A stretch of DNA of 64,000 nucleotides from Polynucleobacter sp. Tro8-14-1 (GTDB lineage: Bacteria; Pseudomonadota; Gammaproteobacteria; Burkholderiales; Burkholderiaceae): contig NZ_JACVPX010000005.1 of the NCBI RefSeq assembly GCF_018881655.1, positions 124,001 to 188,000 on the forward strand, in the 5' to 3' direction. This document shows, piece after piece, positions 1-9,871 of the stretch. A program made the position numbers and the translations under genes. The notes below the pieces were generated by a model. That model ran no database searches, was not told the DNA's origin, and worked only from the letters and a program-made list of their open reading frames with translations. Position 1 is the first letter of the stretch. Every line of letters begins with the position of its first letter.

Positions 1-1101
1 CCATTAAAGAGCTTAAATTTTGCAACGCTCAAAATTAAAGATGCCATCGTTGATCGTTTACGTGACGTGACTGGCGATCGTCCTAGTATCGATACTGCTT
101 TTCCGGACGTACGAGTGCAGGCCCATTTAACAGCTACTCAAATCACGATTTATTTGGATACTTCGGGTGAAGCATTGTTTAAGCGAGGTTGGCGCGATGA
201 AAAGGGTGATGCACCTCTAAAGGAAAATTTAGCCGCTGGCATCTTATCGATTACTGCTTGGAAACCAGGCCAAACCCTATTTGATCCTATGTGCGGTAGT
301 GGCACCTTCTTAATTGAGGCTGCGCAGATAGCACTAGGCGTTCCACCGGGCGCTATTCGTGCGGGCATGTATGGCGATGATGCCAAACCAAGTCGATTAG
401 CTTATCGCCCTTTAGTGACATCAGCCCACGGTTTTGGGTTTCAAAGGCTCAAGCCGTTTAATGAAGCTGCTGAGCAAAAGCGCTGGGTAGATTTGAAAGA
501 GGCGGCACTTGCTTTGATGCTGGAAAAGCGTAAGCAATATCCCAATGTCGATGCTCTGAAAATATCCGGTGGCGATATTAACGAGAAATTAGTATCGATG
601 TTCAAAGGTAATTGGCAAAGAGCCCAATTACCCGATCAGCCAGTAGTGCGTCAAGTTGATGCTTTGGCAGCCAAAGCCCCAGGTAATCTCAGTGAGGGCG
701 TGATGTTGCTAAATCCTCCTTATGGCGAGCGCCTGGTAATTAAAGGTGGACGTGGGCAGGATCGCGCTCCTAGTGAAGAGGCTAATTACGATGATGAACC
801 TGACAATCGTTTTGAATTGAACTTAGAAACAGGCCGTCAAAGTGCTAAGCGCTCAAGTCGCGAGTCTTTGAAGAAACTTCAAGCTCAAGAAGAGCAGGAT
901 CCAAAGTTTGTGGAATTTTTGCGTCAGTTTGGCCAACACCTCAAAGAAGATTTTGGTGGCTGGAATATCTTTGTGTTGACAGCGGATATGGCTTTGCCAG
1001 GTCAGTTACGCATTAAAGAATCCAAGCGCACACCTTTATTCAATGGTCCTTTGGAGTGTCGTTTATTCAAGTTTGAGATGCATGCTAAGCGACCAGCTTA
1101 A
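1..1101 (+). CDS. THUMP-type class I SAM-dependent rRNA methyltransferase, 5' truncated
   Basis: The reading frame is open from base 1, so the gene begins outside the window; 366 residues are visible. The family (COG0116, RlmL/YcbY N-terminal half type) methylates guanine N2 in 23S rRNA. The visible part starts near the end of the THUMP region, then shows the SAM-binding motif FDPMCGSGT at about residues 94-102 and the catalytic NPPYGER motif at about 238-244, typical of N-methylation of an exocyclic amine. A charged insertion rich in Glu, Asp and Arg follows the NPPY motif. It is single-domain, without the C-terminal RlmK half of the E. coli fusion. The exact rRNA target is not deducible here. 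Confidence 0.85.
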   Translation, partial: PLKSLNFATLKIKDAIVDRLRDVTGDRPSIDTAFPDVRVQAHLTATQITIYLDTSGEALFKRGWRDEKGDAPLKENLAAGILSITAWKPGQTLFDPMCGSGTFLIEAAQIALGVPPGAIRAGMYGDDAKPSRLAYRPLVTSAHGFGFQRLKPFNEAAEQKRWVDLKEAALALMLEKRKQYPNVDALKISGGDINEKLVSMFKGNWQRAQLPDQPVVRQVDALAAKAPGNLSEGVMLLNPPYGERLVIKGGRGQDRAPSEEANYDDEPDNRFELNLETGRQSAKRSSRESLKKLQAQEEQDPKFVEFLRQFGQHLKEDFGGWNIFVLTADMALPGQLRIKESKRTPLFNGPLECRLFKFEMHAKRPA

Positions 1102-1131
1102 AGTAACTAAAAATATGTGGAGAGCAAGGTA

Positions 1132-1302
1132 ATGGAATTTAAAACGTATATGTGTTTGATCTGCGGTTGGGTTTATGACGAAGCCGCTGGTTTGCCTGAT
1201 GAAGGTATTGCACCCGGAACCCTTTGGAAAGATGTTCCGATGAACTGGACTTGTCCAGAGTGCGGTGCCCGTAAAGAAGATTTTGAAATGATGGCAATTT
1301 AA
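1132..1302 (+). CDS. Rubredoxin
   Basis: A 56-residue protein with the two rubredoxin knuckles, CLICGWVYD near residues 8-16 and [11 protein letters not shown] near 41-51, which give four cysteines for one iron atom. Rubredoxins are small cytoplasmic one-electron carriers. I chose the ATG at 1132 (protein beginning MEFKTYMC), preceded by a purine-rich AGAGCAAGG; an in-frame GTG at 1117 would add five residues unlike the family. It lies between the methyltransferase and hemL, with only about 10 bases to hemL, so co-transcription is likely. The redox partner is not evident from the neighbours. Confidence 0.92.
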   Translation: MEFKTYMCLICGWVYDEAAGLPDEGIAPGTLWKDVPMNWTCPECGARKEDFEMMAI

Positions 1303-1315
1303 TTCGGAAGCAATG

Positions 1316-2617
1316 ATGGCAAAAGTAGATCAAAACGAAGTTTTATTTGAGCGTGCACAAAAGACAATTCCTGGGGGCGTCAATTCTCCAGTGCGAGCAT
1401 TTCGTCAGGTGGGCGGAACTCCCCGTTTTGTTACAAGAGCCCAAGGCCCTTATTTCTGGGATGCCAATGATCAGCGTTATATCGACTTAATTATGTCTTG
1501 GGGCCCAATGATTGTGGGTCATGCCAATCCTGAGGTGGTGGCTGCGGTTCAGAAAGCTGCTGAAACTAGCTTTAGTTATGGTGCCCCCACTGAAGGCGAG
1601 ATTGAATTGGCTGAGCGTATCTGTGCGCTTATGCCGAGTGTCGAACAAGTGCGTATGGTTTCTAGTGGCACTGAAGCAACGATGAGTGCTTTGCGTCTGG
1701 CTCGTGGTTACACTGGCCGTGACTTGATTATCAAGTTTGAGGGTTGCTATCACGGCCATGCCGATAGTCTCTTGGTTAAAGCAGGTTCAGGCTTACTTAC
1801 CTTTGCCGACTCTACCCAAAATGCGCCTTCTTCTGGTGGTGTTCCACAGGATTTGGTGAAGCACACTTTAGTTCTGCCGTATAACGATGTGGCAGCAATT
1901 GAGGAAGTCTTTAAAAAGCAGGGAGATCAGATCGCTGCTGTGATCTTGGAGCCGATTGCCGGCAATATGAATCTCATTCAGCCTTCAAAAGAATTTTTAG
2001 CGGCTATTCGAAGTTTGACTAGTAAGCATGGTAGCGTCTTAATCTACGATGAAGTGATGACTGGCTTTAGAGTCGCCTTAGGTGGCGCTCAGTTCTTGCA
2101 GGGCATAACCCCTGATCTCACTTGCCTTGGCAAGGTCATGGGCGGCGGCATGCCTATGGCGGCGTTTGGTGGCAAGAAAGAGATCATGAATAAGCTTGCC
2201 CCTTTGGGTAATGTTTATCAGGCAGGCACTTTATCCGGTAATCCAGTAGCGGTTGCTGCAGGATTAAAAACTTTGGAGATTATTTCTCGCGAAGGTTTCT
2301 ACGAATGCTTGACTGGCCAAACAGAAAAGTTAATGGCAGGCTTAAAACAATCTGCAGATAAGGCCGGCGTTCCTTTTGCTGTGGATAGCGTTGGTGGTAT
2401 GTTTGGCTTTTACTTCGCTGATCAAGTGCCAACTACCTATGAAGCAGTTACTAAAACCAATATTGAGGCGTTTAAGAAGTTCTTCCACTTCATGCTGGAT
2501 GAAGGTGTGTATTTAGCGCCATCTGCCTACGAAGCCGGATTTACTTCCATAGCACATGACAATGCAGTAATCGATGCGATCATTGCTGCTGCTGAGAAAT
2601 CCTTTAAAAAGCTTTGA
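1316..2617 (+). CDS. hemL: Glutamate-1-semialdehyde 2,1-aminomutase
   Basis: PLP enzyme of the C5 pathway that converts glutamate-1-semialdehyde to 5-aminolevulinate, the first committed haem precursor. About 433 residues, the normal length. The N-terminal [11 protein letters not shown] signature, the [16 protein letters not shown] motif near 118-132 and the PLP lysine in [16 protein letters not shown] near residue 273 are all present. Two ATGs lie at 1313 and 1316. The second has better spacing from the purine-rich CGGAAG at 1305-1310, so it is preferred, but the difference is one residue. It is probably co-transcribed with the rubredoxin gene. Confidence 0.97.
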   Translation: MAKVDQNEVLFERAQKTIPGGVNSPVRAFRQVGGTPRFVTRAQGPYFWDANDQRYIDLIMSWGPMIVGHANPEVVAAVQKAAETSFSYGAPTEGEIELAERICALMPSVEQVRMVSSGTEATMSALRLARGYTGRDLIIKFEGCYHGHADSLLVKAGSGLLTFADSTQNAPSSGGVPQDLVKHTLVLPYNDVAAIEEVFKKQGDQIAAVILEPIAGNMNLIQPSKEFLAAIRSLTSKHGSVLIYDEVMTGFRVALGGAQFLQGITPDLTCLGKVMGGGMPMAAFGGKKEIMNKLAPLGNVYQAGTLSGNPVAVAAGLKTLEIISREGFYECLTGQTEKLMAGLKQSADKAGVPFAVDSVGGMFGFYFADQVPTTYEAVTKTNIEAFKKFFHFMLDEGVYLAPSAYEAGFTSIAHDNAVIDAIIAAAEKSFKKL

Positions 2618-2652
2618 GCTTTAAGGATTAAATAATCAATATTTCTGATTGT

Positions 2653-3492
2653 TTACATTCTGAGTGGGTGGTCGTAACCACTTACCTGAATGAGCTCTAG
2701 ATTTTTAGAGTCTTTATTTGAGCTGGAGATTTCTAGGGCAGAGAGCTTGCCGCCCCATACGCAGCCAGTGTCTAAGCCAATCACATTGTGTTGACGTAGC
2801 AAGCCCAATGTTGACCAGTGACCGAAATAGGTAAGAACGTCTTGAGTCTTTCTGCCTGGGACTGTGAACCAAGGGATATAGCCTTTGGGACCTTGCTCCA
2901 AGCCTTCTTTGCTCTCAAATTCCATTTTTCCAGTTGGTGTGCAGAAACGCATTCTGGTTAAGGTGTTGGTAATCACGCGTAGGCGCTCATAACCTTTCAG
3001 AGACTTGCTCCACTGATTTGGTGTATTGCCATACATATTAGCTAGAAAATCTTTATACGATTTACCGCGTAAAGTTTTTTCCACTTCTTGCGCGCATTCA
3101 ATGGTTTGCTGCAGATCCCATTGCGGCAAGACTCCTGCATGAACTGTTAATACTTTGCCATTGCTCAAAGCCATGGGTCGATTACGAATCCAATGAATCA
3201 GCTCTTTGCGATCTGGTGCCGACAGTATGGGTTCAATAGTGTCCAAGCCCTTAGATTTGCGAAGCCCTGCGTCAATCGCTAAGAGATGTAGATCATGATT
3301 GCCTAGGATGCATTCAGCACGACCTGATTCTTGTAAGGCTTTGAGTTGGCGTAATGCACCAAGCGAGTCTGGTCCACGATTGACGAGATCCCCCAAAAAA
3401 ATCATCTTCGATTTTTTTGGAAGTTTCTTGACTAGGGCTTTGAGAGACGGCGCACAACCCTGTACATCGCCTACGGCGTAGATCTTGCTCAT
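2653..3492 (-). CDS. apaH: Symmetrical bis(5'-nucleosyl)-tetraphosphatase
   Basis: Hydrolyses diadenosine tetraphosphate (Ap4A) to two ADP and also acts on NpnN RNA caps. The protein is 279 residues. It carries the metallophosphatase motifs in order: GDVQG at 8-12, GDLVNRGPDS at 34-43 and GNHDLHLLA at 64-72, with a later HAGVLPQW block. It is convergent with hemL and lies about 50 bases downstream of the photolyase gene on the same strand, so the two may share a transcript. Nothing looks abnormal. Confidence 0.95.
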   Translation of the reverse strand: MSKIYAVGDVQGCAPSLKALVKKLPKKSKMIFLGDLVNRGPDSLGALRQLKALQESGRAECILGNHDLHLLAIDAGLRKSKGLDTIEPILSAPDRKELIHWIRNRPMALSNGKVLTVHAGVLPQWDLQQTIECAQEVEKTLRGKSYKDFLANMYGNTPNQWSKSLKGYERLRVITNTLTRMRFCTPTGKMEFESKEGLEQGPKGYIPWFTVPGRKTQDVLTYFGHWSTLGLLRQHNVIGLDTGCVWGGKLSALEISSSNKDSKNLELIQVSGYDHPLRM

Positions 3493-3541
3493 ACGCTATC
3501 TTAAATCGGAACTGTGAATAGGGCGCTAATGATTCTGTGTA

Positions 3542-5014
3542 TTAGGCGACTTTTTTAACCACGCTGTAACGAACCAAGGTATTTTTGCGCGCTTCATCGT
3601 GATCTACTACTGGTAGAGGGTAGTCTCGTCCGATTATGATCCCGGCAGCCTCGAGCTCAATATGGCCAGCTTTCCAGGGGGCATGGATAGATTTCTTAGA
3701 GAGCTTTTCTAATTTTGGCAGGTAGCGTTTAATAAATTTACCTTCTGGATCAAATTTTTCTGACTGGGTAATGGGGTTAAAGATACGGAAGTAGGGTTGC
3801 GCATCACATCCTGATGAAGAAGCCCACTGCCATCCACCGTTATTGGAGGAAAGCTCAAAGTCATTGAGATGTTCTGCAAAGTAGGCTTCGCCCCAGCGCC
3901 AATCTATTCCCAGATCTTTAGTCAGAAAGCTCGCTACCACCATGCGTAGGCGGTTATGCATATAGCCACTTTGGTTGAGTTGATGCATGGCTGCATCCAC
4001 AAGCGGATATCCTGTTTTGCCTTCACACCAAGCAGCAAATAGCTTCTTTGCTTTAGAGCCAGATTCCCAAACGATGTTGTCATAATCTGGTTTAAAAGAT
4101 GCGCCTGTGGCTAAGCGAGGATGATTAGCCAGAATCATGAAATAAAAATCACGCCAAATCAGTTCACTTAACCAAATGGTTGCACCCATGCTACCAGCCA
4201 ACATCCGACGATGGGCTTCACGTACCAAGCCTCTGATAGAGAGCATGCCAAAGCGTAAATGCGTAGAGAGATAACTTACGCCTTTAATTGCGGGGAAGTC
4301 TCTACCGATTTGATATTGATCAATGCGTGGCAGGAAGTCTTCCAAAAAGGCTTGACCACCCTCTGAGCCAGGCGGTAGATAGCTTTCGATGCCGGTGGGG
4401 CAAAAGCCCATCGACTCAAGCGAAGGAAATTCTTGATCCAATTTTTTAGGGACAGCTGAAACCTGTCCAGGTTTTGGATTGCACTCATATGCAGCGAGAT
4501 CTTTTTCTTGGAGAGTTTTGAGCCAGTTATTTTTATAAGGCGTAAAGATCGAAAAGACAGTATTTGAGTTTGTAAGAATTTCTTTTTTCTCAAAAATGAC
4601 TTGGTCTTTAAAGCTCTTAAAATCAATCCCTAATTTTTCTAGAGATGCTTGAACAGCTTCATCTCTCTCAATTGCTGAGGGTTCATAGTCGTGATTGGTG
4701 AAAACGGTTTCAACGCCCAACTCTTTTGCAATTTGAGGAACACATTCGGTAGGGTTGCCAAAGCGAACGATCAGTCCACCGCCTTGCTTTTGAAGTTCAT
4801 CATCGATTTGCTTTACGCCCTGCCAGATGAAATCTACACGGCGATCATGCTTGAGCCCATTGGCATCTAAATCACCCTTCAATAAGGGTTTGAGAATGTC
4901 TGTATCAAAAATGAACGTAAGCCAAACTTGACCACTTTCTTTTAGGGCGTGGTGAAGCGCAGCATTGTCATAGAGGCGGAGGTCACGGCGGAGCCAAACG
5001 AGAGCTTTTTGCAT
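3542..5014 (-). CDS. phrB: Deoxyribodipyrimidine photolyase
   Basis: Flavoprotein that repairs cyclobutane pyrimidine dimers using blue light. At 490 residues it has the usual length for class I CPD photolyases. The N-terminal antenna-binding domain starts KALVWLRRDLRLYDNAAL. The C-terminal FAD domain contains GKTGYPLVDAAMHQL, GYMHNRLRMVVASFLTKDL and WASSSGCDAQPYFRIFNP, the most diagnostic block. Photolyase fits a bacterium living in sunlit surface water. It is divergent from the ydcF-like gene with a 76-base gap that should hold both promoters. A cryptochrome cannot be fully excluded but is less likely given the family motifs. Confidence 0.93.
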   Translation of the reverse strand: MQKALVWLRRDLRLYDNAALHHALKESGQVWLTFIFDTDILKPLLKGDLDANGLKHDRRVDFIWQGVKQIDDELQKQGGGLIVRFGNPTECVPQIAKELGVETVFTNHDYEPSAIERDEAVQASLEKLGIDFKSFKDQVIFEKKEILTNSNTVFSIFTPYKNNWLKTLQEKDLAAYECNPKPGQVSAVPKKLDQEFPSLESMGFCPTGIESYLPPGSEGGQAFLEDFLPRIDQYQIGRDFPAIKGVSYLSTHLRFGMLSIRGLVREAHRRMLAGSMGATIWLSELIWRDFYFMILANHPRLATGASFKPDYDNIVWESGSKAKKLFAAWCEGKTGYPLVDAAMHQLNQSGYMHNRLRMVVASFLTKDLGIDWRWGEAYFAEHLNDFELSSNNGGWQWASSSGCDAQPYFRIFNPITQSEKFDPEGKFIKRYLPKLEKLSKKSIHAPWKAGHIELEAAGIIIGRDYPLPVVDHDEARKNTLVRYSVVKKVA

Positions 5015-5090
5015 AGCCCCTATATTAGGGCTTATTCAGAGTAAATGCAGGCGGGTAGTCAGGGTAGGCAGGTTAAGATCTTAAGGAATT

Positions 5091-5900
5091 ATGGATACGA
5101 TCTTTTTTATTCTCTCGAAGGTAGTGCAATTTTGCATTGAGCCGCTCAATTGGGTGCCTATTTTCGTATTGCTGGCACTCTTCTTTTTATCCCTGCGAAA
5201 ACCGCACCTGTGCAAACGATCTTTATTGTTAGCGCTACTAGATCTATTTATTGTCGGCTGGCTCCCGACCTCAGAGATTTTATTGAGAAGTATTGAGAAT
5301 CTCACTCCTAAAGTAGAGTTATCCAAAGATCTAGTGAGTGAAGTTGGTGGAATCATTATTTTGGGTGGAGCAATCAACGGTGGCGAAATTGCGGTTGATA
5401 GAGGTGAGGTATCGATTCATTCCTCGGCTGAGCGGGTTACTAAGGCATTCGAGCTGATTCGTAAGAATCCTTCATTGCCATATATATTCAGTGGCTACTC
5501 TGGGCGCATTACACCTAGAGGTTTATCTGAGGCAGATGCATTTAAGCAGTTGATTCAAGAGCAGGGCTTAAGCGAGCAGAACGCGCATTATGAAAATCAG
5601 TCTCGTAACACTTACGAAAATGTGCTGTATATGAAGCCCATCATTCAAGAATTTGGGTCCAAGAATGAGTCTGGACAATTAAAACCCTGGCTTTTAATTA
5701 CCTCTGCCAGCCACATGTATCGATCTGTAAGGATCTTTCAAAAACAAGACTTGCCAGTATTACCTCTGCCGGTAGATTATCAGACCGCCAATCACCTTCA
5801 GTGGACTGAATTTGATTTGGTGGATGGGGCGCAAAACTGGCATGATGTTGTTCATGAGCTTGTTGGCCTTTTTGCTTACTGGATTACCGGAAAAATCTAG
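5091..5900 (+). CDS. YdcF family (DUF218) membrane protein
   Basis: A 269-residue protein with two hydrophobic segments near the N-terminus (about 1-30 and 35-60), followed by a soluble DUF218 domain. The domain shows the typical GGIIILGGAINGG opening, an ENQSRNTYENVLY motif (family ExxSxNTxEN) and TSASHMYRSVRIF. Members such as ElyC and SanA act in envelope integrity or peptidoglycan precursor metabolism, but the biochemical reaction is not established for most of them. It lies upstream of yqgE with a 21-base gap, so it may be co-transcribed with it. Confidence 0.85.
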   Translation: MDTIFFILSKVVQFCIEPLNWVPIFVLLALFFLSLRKPHLCKRSLLLALLDLFIVGWLPTSEILLRSIENLTPKVELSKDLVSEVGGIIILGGAINGGEIAVDRGEVSIHSSAERVTKAFELIRKNPSLPYIFSGYSGRITPRGLSEADAFKQLIQEQGLSEQNAHYENQSRNTYENVLYMKPIIQEFGSKNESGQLKPWLLITSASHMYRSVRIFQKQDLPVLPLPVDYQTANHLQWTEFDLVDGAQNWHDVVHELVGLFAYWITGKI

Positions 5901-5921
5901 ATATTCTGTAAAATAAGCCTT

Positions 5922-6566
5922 ATGACTTCGGCTAAAAAAGCACCCCCTGCTTCAGAACGAGCTTCTGTTTCAGAGTCATCAATTTCCTTTTCCGCAGACC
6001 ATCTCGCCAATCAGTTTTTAATTGCTATGCCGGGCATGGTGGACCCTAATTTTGCTGGTTCTGTGATTTACCTGTTTGAGCATACCGAGAGGGGTGCGAT
6101 GGGTTTGGTCATCAATCGGCCTACTGAGGTCGATTTGGAAACGCTCTTTGACAAGATTGAGTTGAAATTGGAGATTGCCCCTTTATTAAAGCAGCCGGTA
6201 TATTTTGGTGGCCCAGTTCAAATAGAGCGCGGCTTTGTTTTGCATGAGTCTGATGCACTCTCGCCTTATAGTTCTTCATTAATTATTCCGGGCGGCTTGA
6301 CGATGACTACATCCAAGGACGTCCTTGAAGCTGTAGCTGCCGGCAAAGGTCCGCAACATTTTTTGATGACCTTAGGTTATGCCGGCTGGGGCGCTGGTCA
6401 GCTTGAGGAAGAGATTACGCTGAACGGCTGGATGAATGTGCCGCTAGCACGTGAACAAATGATTGAGATCATTTTCAATACCCCATCAAGCCAGCGTTAT
6501 GAAAAATCTGTGAGTCACTTAGGTTTTGATTTGTCTCATCTGTCTGGAGAGGCTGGGCATGCCTGA
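5922..6566 (+). CDS. YqgE/AlgH family protein
   Basis: A 214-residue member of the UPF0301 (YqgE/AlgH) family, whose molecular role is unknown. It has the family pattern FLIAMPGMVDPNFAGSVIYLFEH followed by GAMGLVINRPTEVDLETLFD and later GYAGWGAGQLEEEI. It carries an N-terminal Ser- and Ala-rich extension of about 30 residues before the domain. Its stop overlaps the ruvX start by eight bases, an arrangement widely conserved in proteobacteria, which argues for translational coupling. Confidence 0.92.
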   Translation: MTSAKKAPPASERASVSESSISFSADHLANQFLIAMPGMVDPNFAGSVIYLFEHTERGAMGLVINRPTEVDLETLFDKIELKLEIAPLLKQPVYFGGPVQIERGFVLHESDALSPYSSSLIIPGGLTMTTSKDVLEAVAAGKGPQHFLMTLGYAGWGAGQLEEEITLNGWMNVPLAREQMIEIIFNTPSSQRYEKSVSHLGFDLSHLSGEAGHA

Positions 6567-6966
6567 CGCATTGACGCTGATGGCATTTGATTACGGAACT
6601 CGTAGAGTGGGTGTGGCAGTCGGAAACTCTGTGACAAAAGCAGGCCAAGCTTTGAAGACCATTGCAGCGCCAAGTAGTGACGTTCTTTTTCAGGTGATTG
6701 AGAAACTCTTGAAAGAGTGGCAGCCAGACCAATTGGTGGTTGGCCGACCAGTCCACCCAGACGGCACCCCCCATGAAATGACTGGAAAGGCGGTCCGCTT
6801 CGGCAATCAGTTGCATGGCCGCTTTCAGTTGCCGGTTTTCTGGGTAGATGAGCGCTATACCTCTGCAGTTTTGGAGGGGGACTCCAAGATGCACGACAAT
6901 CTAGATGCGCACTCTGCAGCCCTCATTTTGGAGCAGTATTTTGCAGAACATAACGTGAAGCCCTGA
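6559..6966 (+). CDS. ruvX: Putative pre-16S rRNA nuclease / Holliday-junction resolvase-like YqgF
   Basis: RNase H-fold protein implicated in maturing the 5' end of 16S rRNA (YqgF/RuvX). With the ATG at 6559 it has 135 residues, the family length. The start is preceded by GGAGA at 6546-6550 and overlaps the end of yqgE. The fold motifs are present: LMAFDYGTRRVGVAVG near the N-terminus, LVVGRPVHPDGT in the middle and FWVDERYTSA plus DAHSAALILEQYF at the end. It sits in the yqgE-ruvX-pyrR-pyrB run. Confidence 0.94.
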   Translation: MPDALTLMAFDYGTRRVGVAVGNSVTKAGQALKTIAAPSSDVLFQVIEKLLKEWQPDQLVVGRPVHPDGTPHEMTGKAVRFGNQLHGRFQLPVFWVDERYTSAVLEGDSKMHDNLDAHSAALILEQYFAEHNVKP

Positions 6967-7027
6967 AGTTAGATTAAGTTAATCGCTAGAAAAAGAAATA
7001 GATCTTATATAGAGTCCGGACCAGAGA

Positions 7028-7528
7028 ATGAATGCTGAACAGTTATACGGAAAATTACTAGAGAACTTGCGCAAGAGAGCGCAAGAGGGCTCTTTTGAGC
7101 TTGCTGGCCTTGCTATGGGTGGTGCATGGATTGCCGAGCGGCTCGCCCATGATTTAGGGCTTCCACACTTTGGAATAATTAATGTCGCTTTTCATCGGGA
7201 TGACTACGCAGAAAAAGGCATGACTGCTTTACGTACTGCTAGCACTATGACTACGCATTTACCTTTTGATGTAAACGGTGCCAATGTCATTTTGATTGAT
7301 GATGTGTTGCTTACTGGTAGAACTGTTCGAGCAGCTCTCAATGAGTTATTTGATTTTGGAAGGCCTGCGCAAGTCGAGCTCATGGTCCTTGCTGATCGAG
7401 GAAATCGTGAATTACCAATAACCGCTAATTTTGTAGGTGAGCAGGTACAGGTTCCGGAAAACCAAATTCTGGTTTTAGAAAAAGATACCGCTGGCAAGTT
7501 CAGCTTTCAGCTAGAGGGGCGTGAGTAA
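7028..7528 (+). CDS. pyrR: Bifunctional pyrimidine operon regulator / uracil phosphoribosyltransferase PyrR
   Basis: A 166-residue type I phosphoribosyltransferase. The PRPP-binding loop [13 protein letters not shown] lies at about 87-99. In Gram-positive bacteria PyrR attenuates pyr transcription. In betaproteobacteria the gene is usually kept next to pyrB, and its regulatory role there is less documented. Its TAA overlaps the ATG of pyrB by one base, so the two are translationally coupled. I found no clear PyrR-type RNA attenuator in the 61 bases upstream of the gene. Confidence 0.94.
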   Translation: MNAEQLYGKLLENLRKRAQEGSFELAGLAMGGAWIAERLAHDLGLPHFGIINVAFHRDDYAEKGMTALRTASTMTTHLPFDVNGANVILIDDVLLTGRTVRAALNELFDFGRPAQVELMVLADRGNRELPITANFVGEQVQVPENQILVLEKDTAGKFSFQLEGRE

Positions 7529-8487
7529 TGAGTCAGCTAGTGAATCAATTTAATGCGGCTGGAGAACTAACGCATCTTCTCACTCTAGAGGGCTTGCCTA
7601 AGGAGCAGATTCTGCATATTTTAGATACTGCGCAACAGTTTGTGAGCGTGACAGATCCTGCCCGCGAGGTGAAGAAGGTCCCGTTACTGCGCGGCAAAAG
7701 CGTATTTAATCTGTTCTTTGAAAACTCTACTCGTACTAGAACCACTTTTGAAATCGCTGCTAAGCGTTTATCAGCAGATGTGATTAATTTAGATATTTCA
7801 ACCTCGTCTACAGCCAAGGGTGAGAGCTTGCTCGACACCATTGATAATCTAGTGGCAATGCAGGCTGATATTTTTGTGGTGCGTCATAGCGTATCTAAAG
7901 CCCCCATTGAAATCGCGAATCACGTACCAGCACATGTTCACGTTGTGAATGCAGGTGATGGTAGCCATCAACATCCAACGCAAGGATTGTTGGATATGTA
8001 TACGATGCGTCACTTTAAGCAAAGCTTTAAAGGTTTGAAAGTGGCGATTGTGGGCGATATTGTTCATAGCCGCGTTGCTAAATCGAATATCCATGCCCTT
8101 ACGACTTTGGGTTGCGAAGACATTCGTGCGATTGGTCCAGAAAGCCTGCTTCCAAGCGATCTAAATATGTTGGGTGTCAAAGTGTTCCATAGCATGGAAG
8201 AAGGCTTAAAGGATGTGGATGTCGTGATGACACTGCGCATTCAAAAGGAGCGTATGGAGGCTGGTCAGGTTCCCGAGGGTGATGCTTTCTTTAAGCAGTA
8301 TGGCTTAAACCCTACTCGCCTTGCCTTAGCCAAAGCCGATGCCATCGTGATGCATCCTGGCCCCATGAATCGCGGCGTTGAGATTGATTCAATCGTCGCC
8401 GATGGTCCTCAATCCGTCATCTTGAATCAAGTAACCTTTGGTATTGCGGTGCGTATGGCTGTCATGTCCATTGTTGCTGGCAACTAG
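7528..8487 (+). CDS. pyrB: Aspartate carbamoyltransferase catalytic subunit
   Basis: Catalyses carbamoyl phosphate plus aspartate to carbamoyl aspartate in de novo pyrimidine synthesis. It is 319 residues, with the carbamoyl-phosphate loop [19 protein letters not shown] near 64-82, the [11 protein letters not shown] segment near 150-160 and the C-terminal [13 protein letters not shown]. No regulatory pyrI subunit gene is visible. In related Burkholderiales a dihydroorotase gene (pyrC) commonly follows pyrB. Here the next gene, 13 bases downstream, is a glycosyltransferase, so the pyr run ends here. Confidence 0.97.
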   Translation: MSQLVNQFNAAGELTHLLTLEGLPKEQILHILDTAQQFVSVTDPAREVKKVPLLRGKSVFNLFFENSTRTRTTFEIAAKRLSADVINLDISTSSTAKGESLLDTIDNLVAMQADIFVVRHSVSKAPIEIANHVPAHVHVVNAGDGSHQHPTQGLLDMYTMRHFKQSFKGLKVAIVGDIVHSRVAKSNIHALTTLGCEDIRAIGPESLLPSDLNMLGVKVFHSMEEGLKDVDVVMTLRIQKERMEAGQVPEGDAFFKQYGLNPTRLALAKADAIVMHPGPMNRGVEIDSIVADGPQSVILNQVTFGIAVRMAVMSIVAGN

Positions 8488-8500
8488 TCGAGCCATTTGA

Positions 8501-9856
8501 GTGACTATTTCTTTGCCTGCTGTGACTGAAAAAAAGCGTTGGTTGATTTTGACTCATGCATTCAATATGGATGGTCGTGCAGCTAGCTTAACCATTACCG
8601 ACAAAATACCTTATTTATTAGAAGCGGGTGTTGAGCCGATTGTGTTCAGTGCCATCACTGGTATCAAAGATCAGCGCTTTCCGCATTACCAATTTATTGC
8701 TTGGGGTCCTTCAGGCTTTCGTTTTGACTTTCGTCATTGGGTGGCTAATAAATATGGCCGTGGATTCATCTACAAGATCACTACTAGAACGGTTTCGATC
8801 CTATTGGCGCCACTCATTGCAATTGAGAAGCTTTGCCTTGGCTACTCCAGTCAATGGTCATGGGCGTTGCCAGCCTTTTTACATGGCTGGAGGCTCATTC
8901 GTGCAGGTAAAGTTGATGTGGTGATGTCTGTTGGGAGCGCTTGGTCTGCTCACTTAGCTGGCGTATGGCTCAAGAAAGCAACCGGTATTGAATTGATTTC
9001 CGAAGTACATGACCCATTAGTCATTCGTAAGAATCCCAGTGATCCAGGATTTGAGAAACCTAAAAACCGCGATGCTCGATTTAGGCATTATTTAGAAAAC
9101 CAACTCACTCGTTTTTCTGACAAGGTTTGGTGGTTTACTGAAGGAGCTTTGCATTATGTAAAGGTGCGTAATCCCAATCTCAATACACCTCACAATGCTC
9201 ATGGCTTTGTAGTCACCCCTGGTGCTGAGCCTCCTGGCAGTCTTAATGCCAATAGGGCGCATTCTTACACCTCCCAACTCAATCTTTGTCATTTTGGTTC
9301 GCTAGCCAATGACCGATCACTTTCAACTGTATTGAATGGCCTGATTCCTCTGTTTAAGAAATATCCAGAAGCTAGAAATTTAATTCGTGTCCATGCGTAT
9401 GGTGCTCCTCTAGACTCTCTATCGCTTGAGGCAATCAATCAATTGGAATTTTCTGATGTATTGCTTGCGCATGGTCGTTTAGAAAAAGATCCTGTCAGCG
9501 GAAAGTCTGGGCGCGAGCGAGTTGTCGAGAAGATGCAAGAGGCAGATGTTTTAATATTGCTGCATGGTAATGATGAGTGGTGTGCCGAGTACATTCCCTC
9601 TAAGTTCTACGATTACCTCTGGGCCGGTCGTCCTATCTGGGGTATTACCCACCGCAATCCACAGCTGGATCAAATGTTGCTTGATAGAGGGGCATATTTA
9701 AGTCCTGAAGGCGATTCTGAGCGAATTGCCATGGCCATAGAGAGAATTTGGTTAGACTGGCAGGGAAAACATTTAATTGAGCCAGTATGGAAGCCGATTG
9801 GCGTTGATCAGGCTGTTAATACAATATTGACGAATGTACAAAGCCACTCTCAATAA
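8501..9856 (+). CDS. Glycosyltransferase, GT-B / family 4-like
   Basis: A 451-residue protein with a GT-B layout: an N-terminal half beginning RWLILTHAFNMDGRAAS and a C-terminal half with ADVLILLHGNDEWCAEYIPSKFYDYLWAGRPIWG, the nucleotide-sugar-binding region of GT4-like enzymes. It starts at GTG 8501 with no strong ribosome binding site, probably coupled to pyrB. The donor and acceptor sugars are unknown. As the first gene of the glycan cluster it is likely to add one sugar to a lipid-linked O-antigen or capsule unit on the cytoplasmic face of the membrane. Confidence 0.8.
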   Translation: MTISLPAVTEKKRWLILTHAFNMDGRAASLTITDKIPYLLEAGVEPIVFSAITGIKDQRFPHYQFIAWGPSGFRFDFRHWVANKYGRGFIYKITTRTVSILLAPLIAIEKLCLGYSSQWSWALPAFLHGWRLIRAGKVDVVMSVGSAWSAHLAGVWLKKATGIELISEVHDPLVIRKNPSDPGFEKPKNRDARFRHYLENQLTRFSDKVWWFTEGALHYVKVRNPNLNTPHNAHGFVVTPGAEPPGSLNANRAHSYTSQLNLCHFGSLANDRSLSTVLNGLIPLFKKYPEARNLIRVHAYGAPLDSLSLEAINQLEFSDVLLAHGRLEKDPVSGKSGRERVVEKMQEADVLILLHGNDEWCAEYIPSKFYDYLWAGRPIWGITHRNPQLDQMLLDRGAYLSPEGDSERIAMAIERIWLDWQGKHLIEPVWKPIGVDQAVNTILTNVQSHSQ

Positions 9857-9871
9857 CAACAGGAATATCGT

